64,000 nucleotides of DNA, from assembly GCF_047314965.1 (NCBI RefSeq), contig NZ_JBLBVK010000051.1, positions 62,001-126,000 of the forward strand, in the 5' to 3' direction. Numbering within the stretch: position 1 is the stretch's first letter; every line of letters starts with the position of its first letter. The translations under genes and the position numbers were made by a program. Below are positions 15,897 to 24,587 of the stretch, one piece after another. The notes below the pieces were generated by a model, which saw only the letters and a list, made by a program, of their open reading frames with translations, did not search any database and was not told where the DNA came from. The DNA is from JAVJUV01 sp047314965 (GTDB lineage Bacteria > Pseudomonadota > Alphaproteobacteria > Rhodobacterales > Rhodobacteraceae).

Positions 15897-16877
15897 TCAT
15901 ATCTGGGTTGGGCCGTGATAGCTTGCCAAGAAGGCATCAAGCTCTGTCGTTGTCGGCATGGCTCCGGCGCAACCCGGTTTGGACACAACGATCGACGCAC
16001 ATGCCGACCCACGCAACACCGCTGTCCGAAGATCATGTCCTGTCGCGATTGACGCCAGAAGACCGGCCAGAAAGCTATCGCCTGCTCCATTGGGCTTAAC
16101 GGCGGTCACCGGATAGATTCCGGTGCGAAACTCGTCACCCTCGACCAGCGTTATGGCGCCTTGCTGCCCCATCTTGTAGATCACCATCTTGCCGCGGGCG
16201 GCAAGTTCTCGAGCCTTTTCGAGACCCTTTTCGATACTGCCGGCCATGAAGCCGAACTCTTCGTCGTTTCCGACTATCAGGTCGCTTTCCTCGCCCGCGC
16301 GCGAGAGCACTTCAGAGGCCAACTCCGCCGAAGGCCAGCTATAGGGGCGATAGTCAATGTCGAAGATCACGGGCAGCCCTGCTTTTCGCGCATTCTCGAA
16401 GGCGCGGAATGTGGAACTGCGCGATGGCTCGGCGGCAAAAACGGTTCCTGCAGTGATCAGTGCTCCGAACTCACCGTAATCCACGCGATCGACATCTGCT
16501 TCCGTGACCTGAAAATCGACCGCGTTGTTGCGGTATATGCACAGTTGGAAATCCTCCATCGTGCTTTCGTACACAGCCAATGATACTCGATATTCTCCGC
16601 CAAGGCTTTTGACATAGCGCGTGTCGACGCCGTAGTCCTTCAGCTTGTTGATGCAGAACCGGCCAACATTGTCGTCGCTGACCGATGTCACGAGCGCCGA
16701 CGCCATCCCGAGCTTGCAAAGCCCCGCGCAGATATTGGCGGATGATCCGCCCAAATCCGCGCGGAAGGTTTCGGCACGCTCGGCCTTCGTGCCAGGCGGA
16801 TCGGCGAACATGTCCATCCCAGCGCGTCCGAAGACCGCAAAGCGTCCCTTCCCGATACCGTGCATGAGCCGCGACAT
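15897..16877 (-). CDS. iolC: 5-dehydro-2-deoxygluconokinase
   Basis: A 326-residue PfkB-family sugar kinase that phosphorylates 5-dehydro-2-deoxygluconate. The N-terminal DLGGSSANICAGLCKLG substrate motif and the C-terminal VKPNGAGDSFLAGLLA catalytic and anion-hole motif (catalytic Asp in GAGD) are intact. ATG 16877 is chosen because it overlaps the iolD TAA (TAATG); a longer in-frame start would run deep into iolD. No C-terminal DUF2090 fusion is present. Confidence 0.94.
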   Translation of the reverse strand: MSRLMHGIGKGRFAVFGRAGMDMFADPPGTKAERAETFRADLGGSSANICAGLCKLGMASALVTSVSDDNVGRFCINKLKDYGVDTRYVKSLGGEYRVSLAVYESTMEDFQLCIYRNNAVDFQVTEADVDRVDYGEFGALITAGTVFAAEPSRSSTFRAFENARKAGLPVIFDIDYRPYSWPSAELASEVLSRAGEESDLIVGNDEEFGFMAGSIEKGLEKARELAARGKMVIYKMGQQGAITLVEGDEFRTGIYPVTAVKPNGAGDSFLAGLLASIATGHDLRTAVLRGSACASIVVSKPGCAGAMPTTTELDAFLASYHGPTQI

Positions 16878-18742
16878 TAAACGCCTCGCCGCTGTTTGTT
16901 TCGGGAAGACTCCCACTCTTCGTGCGCACGACGAACATTTTCGCTTTCGGTCACGTGGGGCGTCCCGACTTCCCACCAGGCGTGCCCCTCGGCCGTCCAA
17001 CCTTGGTACGGGTCGACGTCCATAACGATGACATACGTCTTGTCGGAAGCCTTCGCGCGCTTGAATGCGTCTCCCAACTCTGTCGGGTTGGATACCTTTT
17101 CTGCTGCAGCGCCCATGGCCGCGGCGTGAGCCGTAAAATCGACCGCGAAGGGTACCGGGATCGTCGGGCAGTCTTTCAGGAGATTGTTGAAACTGTCGTT
17201 GCCTGTATTGTTCTGCAGTTTATTGATGACTGCGAAGCCACCATTGTCCAGTATCAGGACGATCATCTTCTTTCCCGACAAGACCGACGAATAGATGTCC
17301 GAGTTCAGCATCATGTAGGACCCGTCGCCGCAGAACGTGATCGTGTCCTGAGATGGCTCACGTTCGGCCTGCGCGATTCGTGCGCCCCAGGCCCCTGCGA
17401 TCTCGTAACCCATACATGAGAAGCCGAACTCCACATCCACGGTCCCGATATCGAGTGTGCGCCAGTTAGCCGTGACCTCTGCAGGCAGACCGCCGGCGGC
17501 AGCGACTATCCTATCGCGCGGGTCGCATAGCGCGTTTACGACGCCGATGGCTTGGGCATAGGAATTCGGTCGGTTTCCATAGGACACGTTGTCGGCAACA
17601 TAAGCATCCCATTTGCGTCGCTCCTCTTGAGCGAAGGCTACCCAATCGGCAGGAGCCCTGTAGTCCAACGCCCCCGTCAAAGCCCGCAAAGAAAGCTTCG
17701 CGTCTCCCACGACGGGCAGCGACATGTGCTTGCCTGCGTCGTGGCGCGCGGCGTTGATAGAAACGATCTGAGCATCTTTTGCGAATGCGGTCCAAGAGCC
17801 TGTAGTAAAATCCTGCAGCCGCGTTCCGACCGCCAAGATAAGGTCTGCCTTCTCGGCTAAAGCGTTTGCGCTGTTCGAACCAGTGACCCCAATCGGTCCA
17901 ACATTGAGCGGATGCGTGGCCAGCATATTGGCCCGTCCAGCGATAGTCTCGACCACCGGGATATTATGGGCTTCGGCGAAAGCGGTGAGCTCCTCGACGG
18001 CACGGGAATATTGCACCCCGCCGCCAGCTATGATCATTGGTCGCACTGCGGCGCTGAGAGCAGAAGCCGCCTCAGAAATCTCATCTGCATCTGGGGACTG
18101 GCGGCGGATGCGGTGTACCTTCCGTTCGAAGAACTTCACTGGATAATCATAAGTCCAGCCCTGAACATCCTGAGGCAAGCCAATGAACGCCGGCCCGCAA
18201 TCCGCCGGATCAAGCATCGTAGCGATCGCGGCGGGAAGCGATTGGATGATCTGCGCCGGGTGGCAAATTCGATCCCAGTACCGACTGACCGGCTTGAATG
18301 CGTCGTTTACCCCGAAAGTCGGATCGTTGAAGTTCTCCATCTGCTGCAGCACAGGATCCGGCAGCCGCGTGATGAAGGTATCGCCGCAGAGCATCAGCAT
18401 CGGCAATCGGTTGGCATGTGCCAAGCCGGCTGCAGTCAACAGGTTAGCGGTTCCCGGACCGGCGCTAGCCGTGCAGAACATGAAGCGCTGACGTAGCCAT
18501 TGCTTGGCGTAGCCCGCTGCGGCGAATCCCATGCTTTGCTCGTTCTGACCGCGATAAAGAGGAAGCTCCGCACGAAACTGATTCAGCGCCTCCCCGAGGC
18601 AGGTAACGTTGCCGTGGCCAAAGATTCCAAAGCCTCCGCCACAAAGGCGCATTTCCTCGCCATCGATCTCGATAAACTGGTTGGAAAGCCACCGGATGAT
18701 CGCCTGGGCGGTCGTCAGAGTGATGGTCTCGTCATATGACAT
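16877..18742 (-). CDS. iolD: 3D-(3,5/4)-trihydroxycyclohexane-1,2-dione hydrolase
   Basis: A 621-residue thiamine diphosphate enzyme that opens the inositol-derived ring. Catalytic Glu is in YRGQNEQSMGFAAAGYAK (about residue 67). The ThDP motif starts GDGSYMMLNSD and ends at LILDNGG near residue 490. Length fits IolD. It is the first gene of the minus-strand operon, reading away from the LacI-type operator shared with iolG. Confidence 0.96.
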   Translation of the reverse strand: MSYDETITLTTAQAIIRWLSNQFIEIDGEEMRLCGGGFGIFGHGNVTCLGEALNQFRAELPLYRGQNEQSMGFAAAGYAKQWLRQRFMFCTASAGPGTANLLTAAGLAHANRLPMLMLCGDTFITRLPDPVLQQMENFNDPTFGVNDAFKPVSRYWDRICHPAQIIQSLPAAIATMLDPADCGPAFIGLPQDVQGWTYDYPVKFFERKVHRIRRQSPDADEISEAASALSAAVRPMIIAGGGVQYSRAVEELTAFAEAHNIPVVETIAGRANMLATHPLNVGPIGVTGSNSANALAEKADLILAVGTRLQDFTTGSWTAFAKDAQIVSINAARHDAGKHMSLPVVGDAKLSLRALTGALDYRAPADWVAFAQEERRKWDAYVADNVSYGNRPNSYAQAIGVVNALCDPRDRIVAAAGGLPAEVTANWRTLDIGTVDVEFGFSCMGYEIAGAWGARIAQAEREPSQDTITFCGDGSYMMLNSDIYSSVLSGKKMIVLILDNGGFAVINKLQNNTGNDSFNNLLKDCPTIPVPFAVDFTAHAAAMGAAAEKVSNPTELGDAFKRAKASDKTYVIVMDVDPYQGWTAEGHAWWEVGTPHVTESENVRRAHEEWESSRNKQRRGV

Positions 18743-18821
18743 TCGATGCTAGCCCTCCCTGTGGAATTTTTCATCGCTGGCGAAATGCAGCTTGCGAGGC
18801 TTCGATTCCCACGATACTTTT

Positions 18822-18839
18822 TTTGCAACCGGTTGCAAA
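18822..18839. promoter_or_regulatory. LacI-family operator in the iolD/iolG divergent promoter
   Basis: A perfect 18-bp palindrome, TTTGCAACC followed by GGTTGCAAA. The central CG and overall shape are typical of LacI/GalR sites. It sits 80 bases upstream of iolD and 28 upstream of iolG. A near-identical palindrome precedes the lacI-type gene at 23155-23176. Confidence 0.88.
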
Positions 18840-18866
18840 TCGTATTTCAAAGTCGGAGCGTCTAGG

Positions 18867-19970
18867 ATGTCACAGATCCGGATCGGTATCCTGGGTGGCG
18901 GCTACATGGGAAAGGCTCATTCCGTCGCCATGTCCGCCGTTGGCGCGGTTTTCAATACCGGTTTGCGCCCAAGACTTGAGATGATCTGTGCATCGTCCCC
19001 CGAAAGCGCCGAACGTTACCGCGCAGCATACGGTTTCCATCGCTCCACGCACGATTGGCGCACGCTCGTGAAGGACCCGGAGGTCGACGCCATTGTAATC
19101 GCGACACCACAAGAAATTCACCGCGACATCGCGGAAGCCGCCCTTGCTCTGGGGAAGCCAGTTTTCTGTGAAAAGCCCATGGGTGCTTCGATTGATGACA
19201 GCGCGGCAATGGTTGCGGCAGCCGAAGCCTCCGGCGTCGCCAACATGGTCGGGTTCAATTACATCCGCACCCCCGCCAGCCAGTTCGCACGGCAAATGAT
19301 CGCAGACGGGGAAATCGGCGATATCACCTGGTTTCGTGGCGAACATACGGAAGACTTCTACGCTGATCCCGAGACTCCTGCTTCATGGCGAACAGAGGGC
19401 ATGGCGAACGGAACGATGGGTGACCTTGCCCCGCATATGATCAACGCGGCACTTGCGCTGATAGGACCCATCACGCGCGTGATGGGGTCTTACGAAACGG
19501 TCCACAAAAGCCGCCCCGGTGGCCGCGTAACCAACGACGATCACGGGCAGATGATGTGCCGGTTCGAAAACGGGGCGATGGGGCATATGTATTTTTCGCG
19601 CATCGCGACAGGGCGGAAGATGGGATACGCTTACGATATATCCGGAACAAAGGGGGCGATCCGGTTCGATCAGGAAGATCAGAACGCAATCTGGCTCTAC
19701 CGGGCGGAGGGTCGTGAAGCCGAACGTGGATTTCGCAAGATCCTGACCGGCCCGGCACATCCGGACTATGAACCGTTCTGCCAGGGTCCGGGGCATGGTA
19801 CTGGCTACCAGGATCAGATCATCATCGAAGCGCGCGACTTTCTGCGCGCTATCGAGACAGGCGCCCCGGTCTGGCCGACCTTTCGGGATGGATACGAGGT
19901 CAACCGGGTAATCGCAGCGACTCTGGCCTCGGCTGACAGCGGCATTTGGACTGACATTCGGGACTTCTGA
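18867..19970 (+). CDS. iolG: myo-inositol 2-dehydrogenase-like Gfo/Idh/MocA oxidoreductase
   Basis: A 367-residue NAD-dependent dehydrogenase, probably oxidising myo-inositol to scyllo-inosose. The N-terminal GILGGGYMGKAHS Rossmann motif and the CEKPMGA motif (catalytic Lys) are present, with GDLAPHMINAAL carrying the active-site His. ATG 18867 has GGAG 8 bases before it and gives the correct Rossmann N-terminus; an upstream in-frame start at 18792 would run through the operator and is rejected. First gene of the plus-strand iolG-iolE-Gfo/Idh operon. Confidence 0.88.
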   Translation: MSQIRIGILGGGYMGKAHSVAMSAVGAVFNTGLRPRLEMICASSPESAERYRAAYGFHRSTHDWRTLVKDPEVDAIVIATPQEIHRDIAEAALALGKPVFCEKPMGASIDDSAAMVAAAEASGVANMVGFNYIRTPASQFARQMIADGEIGDITWFRGEHTEDFYADPETPASWRTEGMANGTMGDLAPHMINAALALIGPITRVMGSYETVHKSRPGGRVTNDDHGQMMCRFENGAMGHMYFSRIATGRKMGYAYDISGTKGAIRFDQEDQNAIWLYRAEGREAERGFRKILTGPAHPDYEPFCQGPGHGTGYQDQIIIEARDFLRAIETGAPVWPTFRDGYEVNRVIAATLASADSGIWTDIRDF

Positions 19971-19989
19971 GGTTCGGAGACGAGAATCC

Positions 19990-20883
19990 ATGACAATTCG
20001 AATTGGTAACGCGCCATGCTCGTGGGGGGTCGAGTTTGCAGACGATCCGCGAAATCCTGCATGGCGAACCGTTCTCAAGGAGTGCGCTGCGGCAGGCTAT
20101 AAGGGCATCGAGCTCGGTCCTGTTGGTTTCATGCCGGAAGACCCGGCGATCCTGTCCGAAGCACTATCTGAACATGGGTTGCAGTTGATCGGCGGAGTGG
20201 TGTTTCGCCCCTATCATGATCCAAGCGCATGGGACGACGTGCTTGATGCTACGCACAGAACCGCGCGCGCGCTCAAGGCTCATGGCGCAGAGCATCTCGT
20301 ACTGATCGACTCGATCTCGCCGCGCCGGGCTCCTACTGCAGGTCGGGCCTCAGAAGCCGAACAGATGGATTCGGGAGAATGGGCCACTTATCGAGACCGG
20401 ATTGCGGAAAGTGCCCGTATCGGCTCCGAGGAATACGGCCTGACTGTTGGCATCCATGCCCATGCCGCCGGCTTCATGGATTTCGAGCCCGAGATCGAAC
20501 GCCTTCTAAGCGAGGTCGATGAAAAGATTTTGAAAATCTGCTTCGACACCGGGCACCACTCCTACGCAGGGTTCGATCCGGTGGAGTTCATGGAGCGCCA
20601 CGTTGGACGGATTTCTTACATGCACTTTAAAGACATAGACCCGAAGGTGAAGGAAAGCGTCATCGCAAACCGCACTGGCTTCTATGATGCCTGCGGCCAG
20701 GGAATATTCTGCAATCTGGGCCAAGGCGATGTGGACTTCCCGGCTGTTCGGCAGGTTCTGCTCGACGCGGGCTTCAAGGGGTGGTGCACTGTCGAACAAG
20801 ATTGCGACCCGACACTCGACGTCGCTCCCGAGGAGGACGCGCGAGCCAACCGCGAATACCTCGAGTCTATTGGTTTCAAATAG
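19990..20883 (+). CDS. iolE: inosose dehydratase-like TIM-barrel protein
   Basis: A 297-residue sugar phosphate isomerase/epimerase-family protein. The IGNAPCSWGVEF start is characteristic of IolE, which dehydrates scyllo-inosose. Metal-ligand candidates are ELGPVGF (Glu), ICFDTGHHSY (Asp, His), YMHFKDID (His) and CTVEQD (Glu). It follows iolG by 19 bases and precedes a second Gfo/Idh gene by 12 bases. Confidence 0.92.
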   Translation: MTIRIGNAPCSWGVEFADDPRNPAWRTVLKECAAAGYKGIELGPVGFMPEDPAILSEALSEHGLQLIGGVVFRPYHDPSAWDDVLDATHRTARALKAHGAEHLVLIDSISPRRAPTAGRASEAEQMDSGEWATYRDRIAESARIGSEEYGLTVGIHAHAAGFMDFEPEIERLLSEVDEKILKICFDTGHHSYAGFDPVEFMERHVGRISYMHFKDIDPKVKESVIANRTGFYDACGQGIFCNLGQGDVDFPAVRQVLLDAGFKGWCTVEQDCDPTLDVAPEEDARANREYLESIGFK

Positions 20884-20895
20884 GGACACAGAATC

Positions 20896-22029
20896 ATGAC
20901 GAAACTGAAATGGGGTATGGTCGGCGGCGGCGAAGGCAGCCAGATCGGCCCTGCTCACCGACTAGGTGCCTTGGCGGATGGGCACTTCGAGTTCGCAGCA
21001 GGAGCCTTGGACCATCGCCCCGAGGTCGGGCGTGCCTATGCGCAAAAGCTGGGGATTGCGGAAGATCGCGCCTATGGCGACTGGACCGAGATGCTTGATG
21101 GAGAGAAAGACAGAGCGGATCGGATAGACCTTGTCACCGTCGCGACGCCTAACGCCACGCATTTCGAGATCACGAAGGCCTTTCTCGAAGCGGGATTCAA
21201 CGTGCTGTGTGAAAAGCCGATGACCATGACCGTCGAAGAGGGCGAAGAGATCGTTCGCGTGGCGGAAAAATCCGGCAAGATATGTGCGGTGAACTACTGC
21301 TACTCTGCCTATCCGATGGTACGGCAGGCCCGCGCCATGGTGCGCGCAGGCGAGATCGGCAAGGTGCGCCTCGTGGTTACAGCATTCAGTCATGGTCACC
21401 ACGGCGATGCAACCGATGCCGACAACCCACGAGTGCGCTGGCGTTACGATCCAACCATGGCTGGCATATCAGGGCAGTTCGCCGATTGCGGAATCCATGC
21501 GCTGCATATGGCAAGCTTTATTTGCGACGATGAGGTTGAACGCCTGTCGGCGGATTTTGCCTCGACAATTGCGAGCCGCGTTCTGGAGGACGACGCTATG
21601 GTGAATTTTCGCATGGCTGGCGGCACGGTCGGGCGACTCTGGACTTCCTCGGTCGCCATCGGACGACAGCACGGTTTCGAGATTCAGATCTTCGGAGAAA
21701 CCGGCGGATTGCGATGGGCCTCCGAACAGCCCAACCAGTTGATCTATACGCCGGTCGGCGGCCGCACTCAGATCATCGAGAAGGGTGAAGCGGGCCTGCA
21801 CAACGACGCACAGCGCCTTTCCCGCGTGGCTATTGCTCATCCGGAGGGCTTCCCACTGGCTGTAGCGAATATCTATTGCGACCTGTCCGATGCTATTCGA
21901 GGCGAGGTACGTGATGGCTTGCCGAACGCGTCCGACGGCGTCCGGTCGATGGCCGCGGTTTTCGCAGCTGTTGCTTCTGCAAAAGACGGCGGGAACTGGA
22001 AAGACGCTCGCCCGCCCATGTTCCGTTAA
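20896..22029 (+). CDS. second Gfo/Idh/MocA oxidoreductase of the inositol cluster
   Basis: A 377-residue NAD(P)-dependent dehydrogenase. The N-terminal GMVGGGEGSQIGPAHR and CEKPMTMTVEEGEE motifs are intact, and GQFADCGIHALHMA holds the active-site His. It is clearly paralogous to, but divergent from, the upstream iolG. Likely roles are oxidation of another inositol isomer (scyllo- or D-chiro-inositol) or of a related sugar. This is inferred from the operon; the substrate cannot be read from sequence. Confidence 0.88.
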   Translation: MTKLKWGMVGGGEGSQIGPAHRLGALADGHFEFAAGALDHRPEVGRAYAQKLGIAEDRAYGDWTEMLDGEKDRADRIDLVTVATPNATHFEITKAFLEAGFNVLCEKPMTMTVEEGEEIVRVAEKSGKICAVNYCYSAYPMVRQARAMVRAGEIGKVRLVVTAFSHGHHGDATDADNPRVRWRYDPTMAGISGQFADCGIHALHMASFICDDEVERLSADFASTIASRVLEDDAMVNFRMAGGTVGRLWTSSVAIGRQHGFEIQIFGETGGLRWASEQPNQLIYTPVGGRTQIIEKGEAGLHNDAQRLSRVAIAHPEGFPLAVANIYCDLSDAIRGEVRDGLPNASDGVRSMAAVFAAVASAKDGGNWKDARPPMFR

Positions 22030-22037
22030 AGCGTTTC

Positions 22038-22066
22038 GCGGCGGGCCGTCATTGCCGGGCCGCCGC
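22038..22066. terminator. possible bidirectional hairpin between convergent genes
   Basis: GCGGCGG (22038-22044) pairs with CCGCCGC (22060-22066) in the 42-base gap between the second Gfo/Idh gene and the convergent lacI-type gene. No T-run follows on either strand, so intrinsic termination is uncertain. Confidence 0.35.
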
Positions 22067-22071
22067 AAGAC

Positions 22072-23070
22072 TCAGGGCATGGGTCTAAGCGTTCCCCGCT
22101 CGACAACCGAACAGGAATAGATCCGGGTTTCCGGTCTGCGGTCAGGCTCGGCGAGAAGTCCTACCATAAGCTCGATCGATGACGATACGATCTCTCGGAT
22201 CGGTTGGTGTATTGTGGTCAGGTTGATGTTTTCCCAACGCGCCATTTCCATATCGTTGAGTCCGATTATTCCCACGTCCTTCGGGCACGAAAACCCGCTG
22301 TCGGCCACGGCGGAAAGCGCGCCGATCGACAGTACGTCGTCACCGCAGAAATACGCTTGTGCAGCACGGCCCTTTAGCAGCCGCAACATCTCGCGGCGAC
22401 CGGCGTTGAATGAATACGCCGATGCGAATGAACAACTTGCTTTGACTCCAGAGTGCGCAGCAACTTCGGACATGAACCCAGTATAGCGATCCTGGGTGGA
22501 AGTCGCACTTTGTGGCCCTCCCATGAAACCGATGTCAGTGTAGCCATGTTCAATTAGTGTGCGAGCCGCCATTTGGCCTGCTGCCTTGTTGTCGATGCCG
22601 ACAACATGGACGCAGGGCGAAGATGAGTACCGCCCGAACGCGTGTACCACCGGCACGCCGGCGTCCCGGAAGGCGCTAGCAAAATCTGGTGGCAGGGTAG
22701 ACGAAGCAACCACAACACCATCGACAGAATACTGCTGTAGCATCCGAATTGACTGCTCTGGCTGGGATTCATCTGATAGATTTACCAGAAGCGGTCTCAG
22801 GCCGCGATCTTGCAACCCGCGAGTGAAAAGGTCGAAAACCTCGAGAAAAATTGGGTTGTGAAAGTTGTTGGACACAAGGCCGATCAGCTTTGTCCGCCCT
22901 GTCGTAAGCGACGAAGCAAGGGCATTCGGACTATAGCCTAGCTCCTTCGCCGCCTTCTCGACCTTGCGACGCATTTTTTCAGAAACGGAGGCGCCTTCGG
23001 TAAAAGTGCGGGAAACGGCCGACCGTGAAACCCCGGCACGTTCTGCCACTTCTTTGAGTGTTACCGCCAT
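22072..23070 (-). CDS. LacI-family transcriptional regulator of the inositol cluster
   Basis: A 332-residue regulator. Residues 3-25 form the helix-turn-helix (VTLKEVAERAGVSRSAVSRTF) and the hinge helix is in YSPNALASSL. The rest is a periplasmic-binding-protein-like sensor domain (GLVSNNFHNPIFLEVF at its start, GIIGLNDMEMARW later). It is convergent with the iolG operon. Palindromes of the same sequence upstream of its own gene and in the iolD/iolG promoter suggest autoregulation and control of both operons, probably as a repressor relieved by an inositol intermediate. Many inositol clusters use an RpiR- or DeoR-type IolR instead. Confidence 0.9.
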   Translation of the reverse strand: MAVTLKEVAERAGVSRSAVSRTFTEGASVSEKMRRKVEKAAKELGYSPNALASSLTTGRTKLIGLVSNNFHNPIFLEVFDLFTRGLQDRGLRPLLVNLSDESQPEQSIRMLQQYSVDGVVVASSTLPPDFASAFRDAGVPVVHAFGRYSSSPCVHVVGIDNKAAGQMAARTLIEHGYTDIGFMGGPQSATSTQDRYTGFMSEVAAHSGVKASCSFASAYSFNAGRREMLRLLKGRAAQAYFCGDDVLSIGALSAVADSGFSCPKDVGIIGLNDMEMARWENINLTTIHQPIREIVSSSIELMVGLLAEPDRRPETRIYSCSVVERGTLRPMP

Positions 23071-23154
23071 CTATTCCCGACCAATACATGTCTCCGTACT
23101 CGCATCCACAATAATCGACCCACAGACTTGTCCTAGCAAGATCTCTGCCAAACG

Positions 23155-23176
23155 TTTTTGCAATCGGTTGCAAAAA
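23155..23176. promoter_or_regulatory. LacI-family operator upstream of its regulator gene
   Basis: TTTTTGCAATC and GGTTGCAAAAA form a 22-bp palindrome with one mismatch. The core TTTGCAAtCGGTTGCAAA equals the 18822-18839 site except for one base. It lies 85 bases upstream of the lacI-type start. Confidence 0.82.
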
Positions 23177-23180
23177 ATTG

Positions 23181-23606
23181 CGCGGGCAAATACTACTGAT
23201 GCGAGAATGAGGACCTCACTCGACCTCTATGCGCGCTCTGCCTGAGGAGAGAACTCTGGTCTGTCGCTGACTATGCCGTGCCACGCCGGGTCTGAGCGGA
23301 CAGACAACTTCACGTGGCGCATAAACGCGCGTGCGGGTGCTGGCAGACAAATTCGAACCAGTCTCACCAAGGGCCGTATGGCTGTCCCTTATGCCGCGCA
23401 GTGACCGCGCCATTCAGCAAAAGCGGCGGTCCCGTTGACCTTGAAAGGAGCGCTACCTGAGGGGCCGCGTTCCTGGGTGAAAAAATGGTTCGAGACAGTG
23501 GTGCGGCCGGCGGCGAATTTCTGAAGACTTCGCAAGCGCCGGAACCAAAGCATCGCCCTCTTCCGTCGTCGGGTGGGGAGATGTCAGTTCTCGGCTCGAT
23601 TGTTTA
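23181..23606. other. degenerate non-coding region next to the IS6 relic
   Basis: About 425 bases without a convincing gene. Short frames on both strands lack ribosome-binding sites and family-like composition. The region adjoins the truncated end of the transposase remnant and probably consists of decayed inserted DNA. Confidence 0.45.
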
Positions 23607-24097
23607 CTAAGCGGCCCGTTCTACTGCCGCATCTCCGCACCCGGGTGCTTCAAGGGGGGCACCATAGAACCGGAGCTTATCAGTGACGACGGTCTCAAGG
23701 AGACCATGCTTATGCATTGCTTTCTTAAGGAATTTCAACGCGGCCTTCCTGTCCCGTGTCTTGGTAACGAATCTCACCGGCATTTCGCCTTCGTGATCAA
23801 CAGCCCGCCAAAAGTGGTGCGGTTTGCCGTGGACCTTCACGGACGTCTCGTCGCGGTGCCAACGCCACTCGCTTGAGTCACGCCCTGGATGCTTCGCTTG
23901 CGCACCGCGGAGACGGACATCGGCCCCAGTCGATGCCGCGAATAACGGGTCGTTTCGTGGCTCACATCGACGCTCCGTTCGTGCAGCAGGTCGTCGACGT
24001 CGCGAAGCGAAAGCGGGGAACGGACGTGGAAGATTACCGCAAGACGGATGATCTCGGGACTGGTCTTGAGGAACTTGAAAGGGACGCGCTTGGACAT
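23607..24097 (-). pseudogene. IS6-family transposase, frameshifted and truncated
   Basis: The N-terminal part (MSKRVPFKFLKTSPEIIRLA, LSLRDVDDLLHERSVDVSHET, about 24097-23880) and the central DDE part (SSEWRWHRDETSVKV, HFWRAVDHEGE, FVTKTRDRKAALKFLKKAM, VVTDKLRFYGA) are in different frames, with the shift near 23880. The first catalytic Asp is in HRDET and the second in VTDKL. The frame then ends early and the third acidic residue is lost. The element cannot make an active transposase. Confidence 0.88.
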
Positions 24098-24139
24098 GCC
24101 GGACGTTTACGAAACCACCCTATAGCCGCTCAATCCACG

Positions 24140-24155
24140 TTCTTTTGAAAGTGCC
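24140..24155 (-). repeat. surviving terminal inverted repeat of the IS6 relic
   Basis: On the minus strand the sequence reads GGCACTTTCAAAAGAA, close in form to IS6-family ends, which usually begin GGCACT or similar. It stands 43 bases upstream of the transposase start. Confidence 0.5.
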
Positions 24156-24157
24156 CC

Positions 24158-24500
24158 GCATGTCACGCCGCAGGGTGAAGCAGATGCAGGCCGATCTCCT
24201 GGCATCCCGTTTTACCGGTTCCCCACGACCTGGCATCACATATGTCGACAAGAATATTCGGATGCAGTCGCGCGACGAGGCTTTCGCCTGCTTCGAAACC
24301 GCCAGAAGTCAAGTGCAACGCCTGAAGCCGCACCCGATAACCGCATCGCGCCAAAAGCTAAACAGAGACTCGGGCCGCTTTACGCAGCTATTTAATCTGC
24401 AACTTCAAGTCTCTAAGGGCATCGGATCACGCAATCCGCGGGAAAAAAGCCACAATACCAGAGACATGAAGCAATTAAAAATCAATGCATTATGTGGTGG
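24158..24500. other. non-coding region between IS6 relic and tRNA-Ser
   Basis: About 340 bases, AT-richer than the neighbouring genes near 24380-24490. A long + frame runs through it into the tRNA and ends there, so it is not a gene. I see no integrase fragment and no clear duplicate of the tRNA 3' end. Confidence 0.45.
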
Positions 24501-24587
24501 CGGAGACGAAGGGATTCGAACCCTCGAGACGGTTTCCCGTCTACTCCCTTAGCAGGGGAGCGCCTTCGACCACTCGGCCACGTCTCC
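24501..24587 (-). tRNA. tRNA-Ser (anticodon GCT)
   Basis: A full class II tRNA. The acceptor stem is GGAGACG paired with CGTCTCC. The anticodon loop CCTGCTAAG sits between CTCCC and GGGAG, a long variable arm contains GACGG/CCGTC, and the T-loop is GGTTCGAATCC. The discriminator base is G, as expected for serine. CCA is not encoded. It reads AGC and AGU codons. Confidence 0.95.

Larger units (their letters stand above)
23607..24155 (-). mobile_element. IS6-family insertion sequence remnant
   Basis: This covers the transposase pseudogene and the surviving terminal repeat at 24140-24155. No matching right-hand terminal repeat was found near 23607, so one end has been deleted. It lies between the inositol regulator and tRNA-Ser. 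Confidence 0.7.

Noticed and set aside
23905..23925. Possible tRNA-Ser attachment-site duplicate (CGGAGACG)
   Set aside because: Only eight bases match and they lie in the transposase coding sequence, so chance is likely.
24145..24552. Open frame of 135 codons running into tRNA-Ser
   Set aside because: It ends inside the tRNA and encodes the usual GGDEGIRTLETV artefact of frames crossing a tRNA gene.
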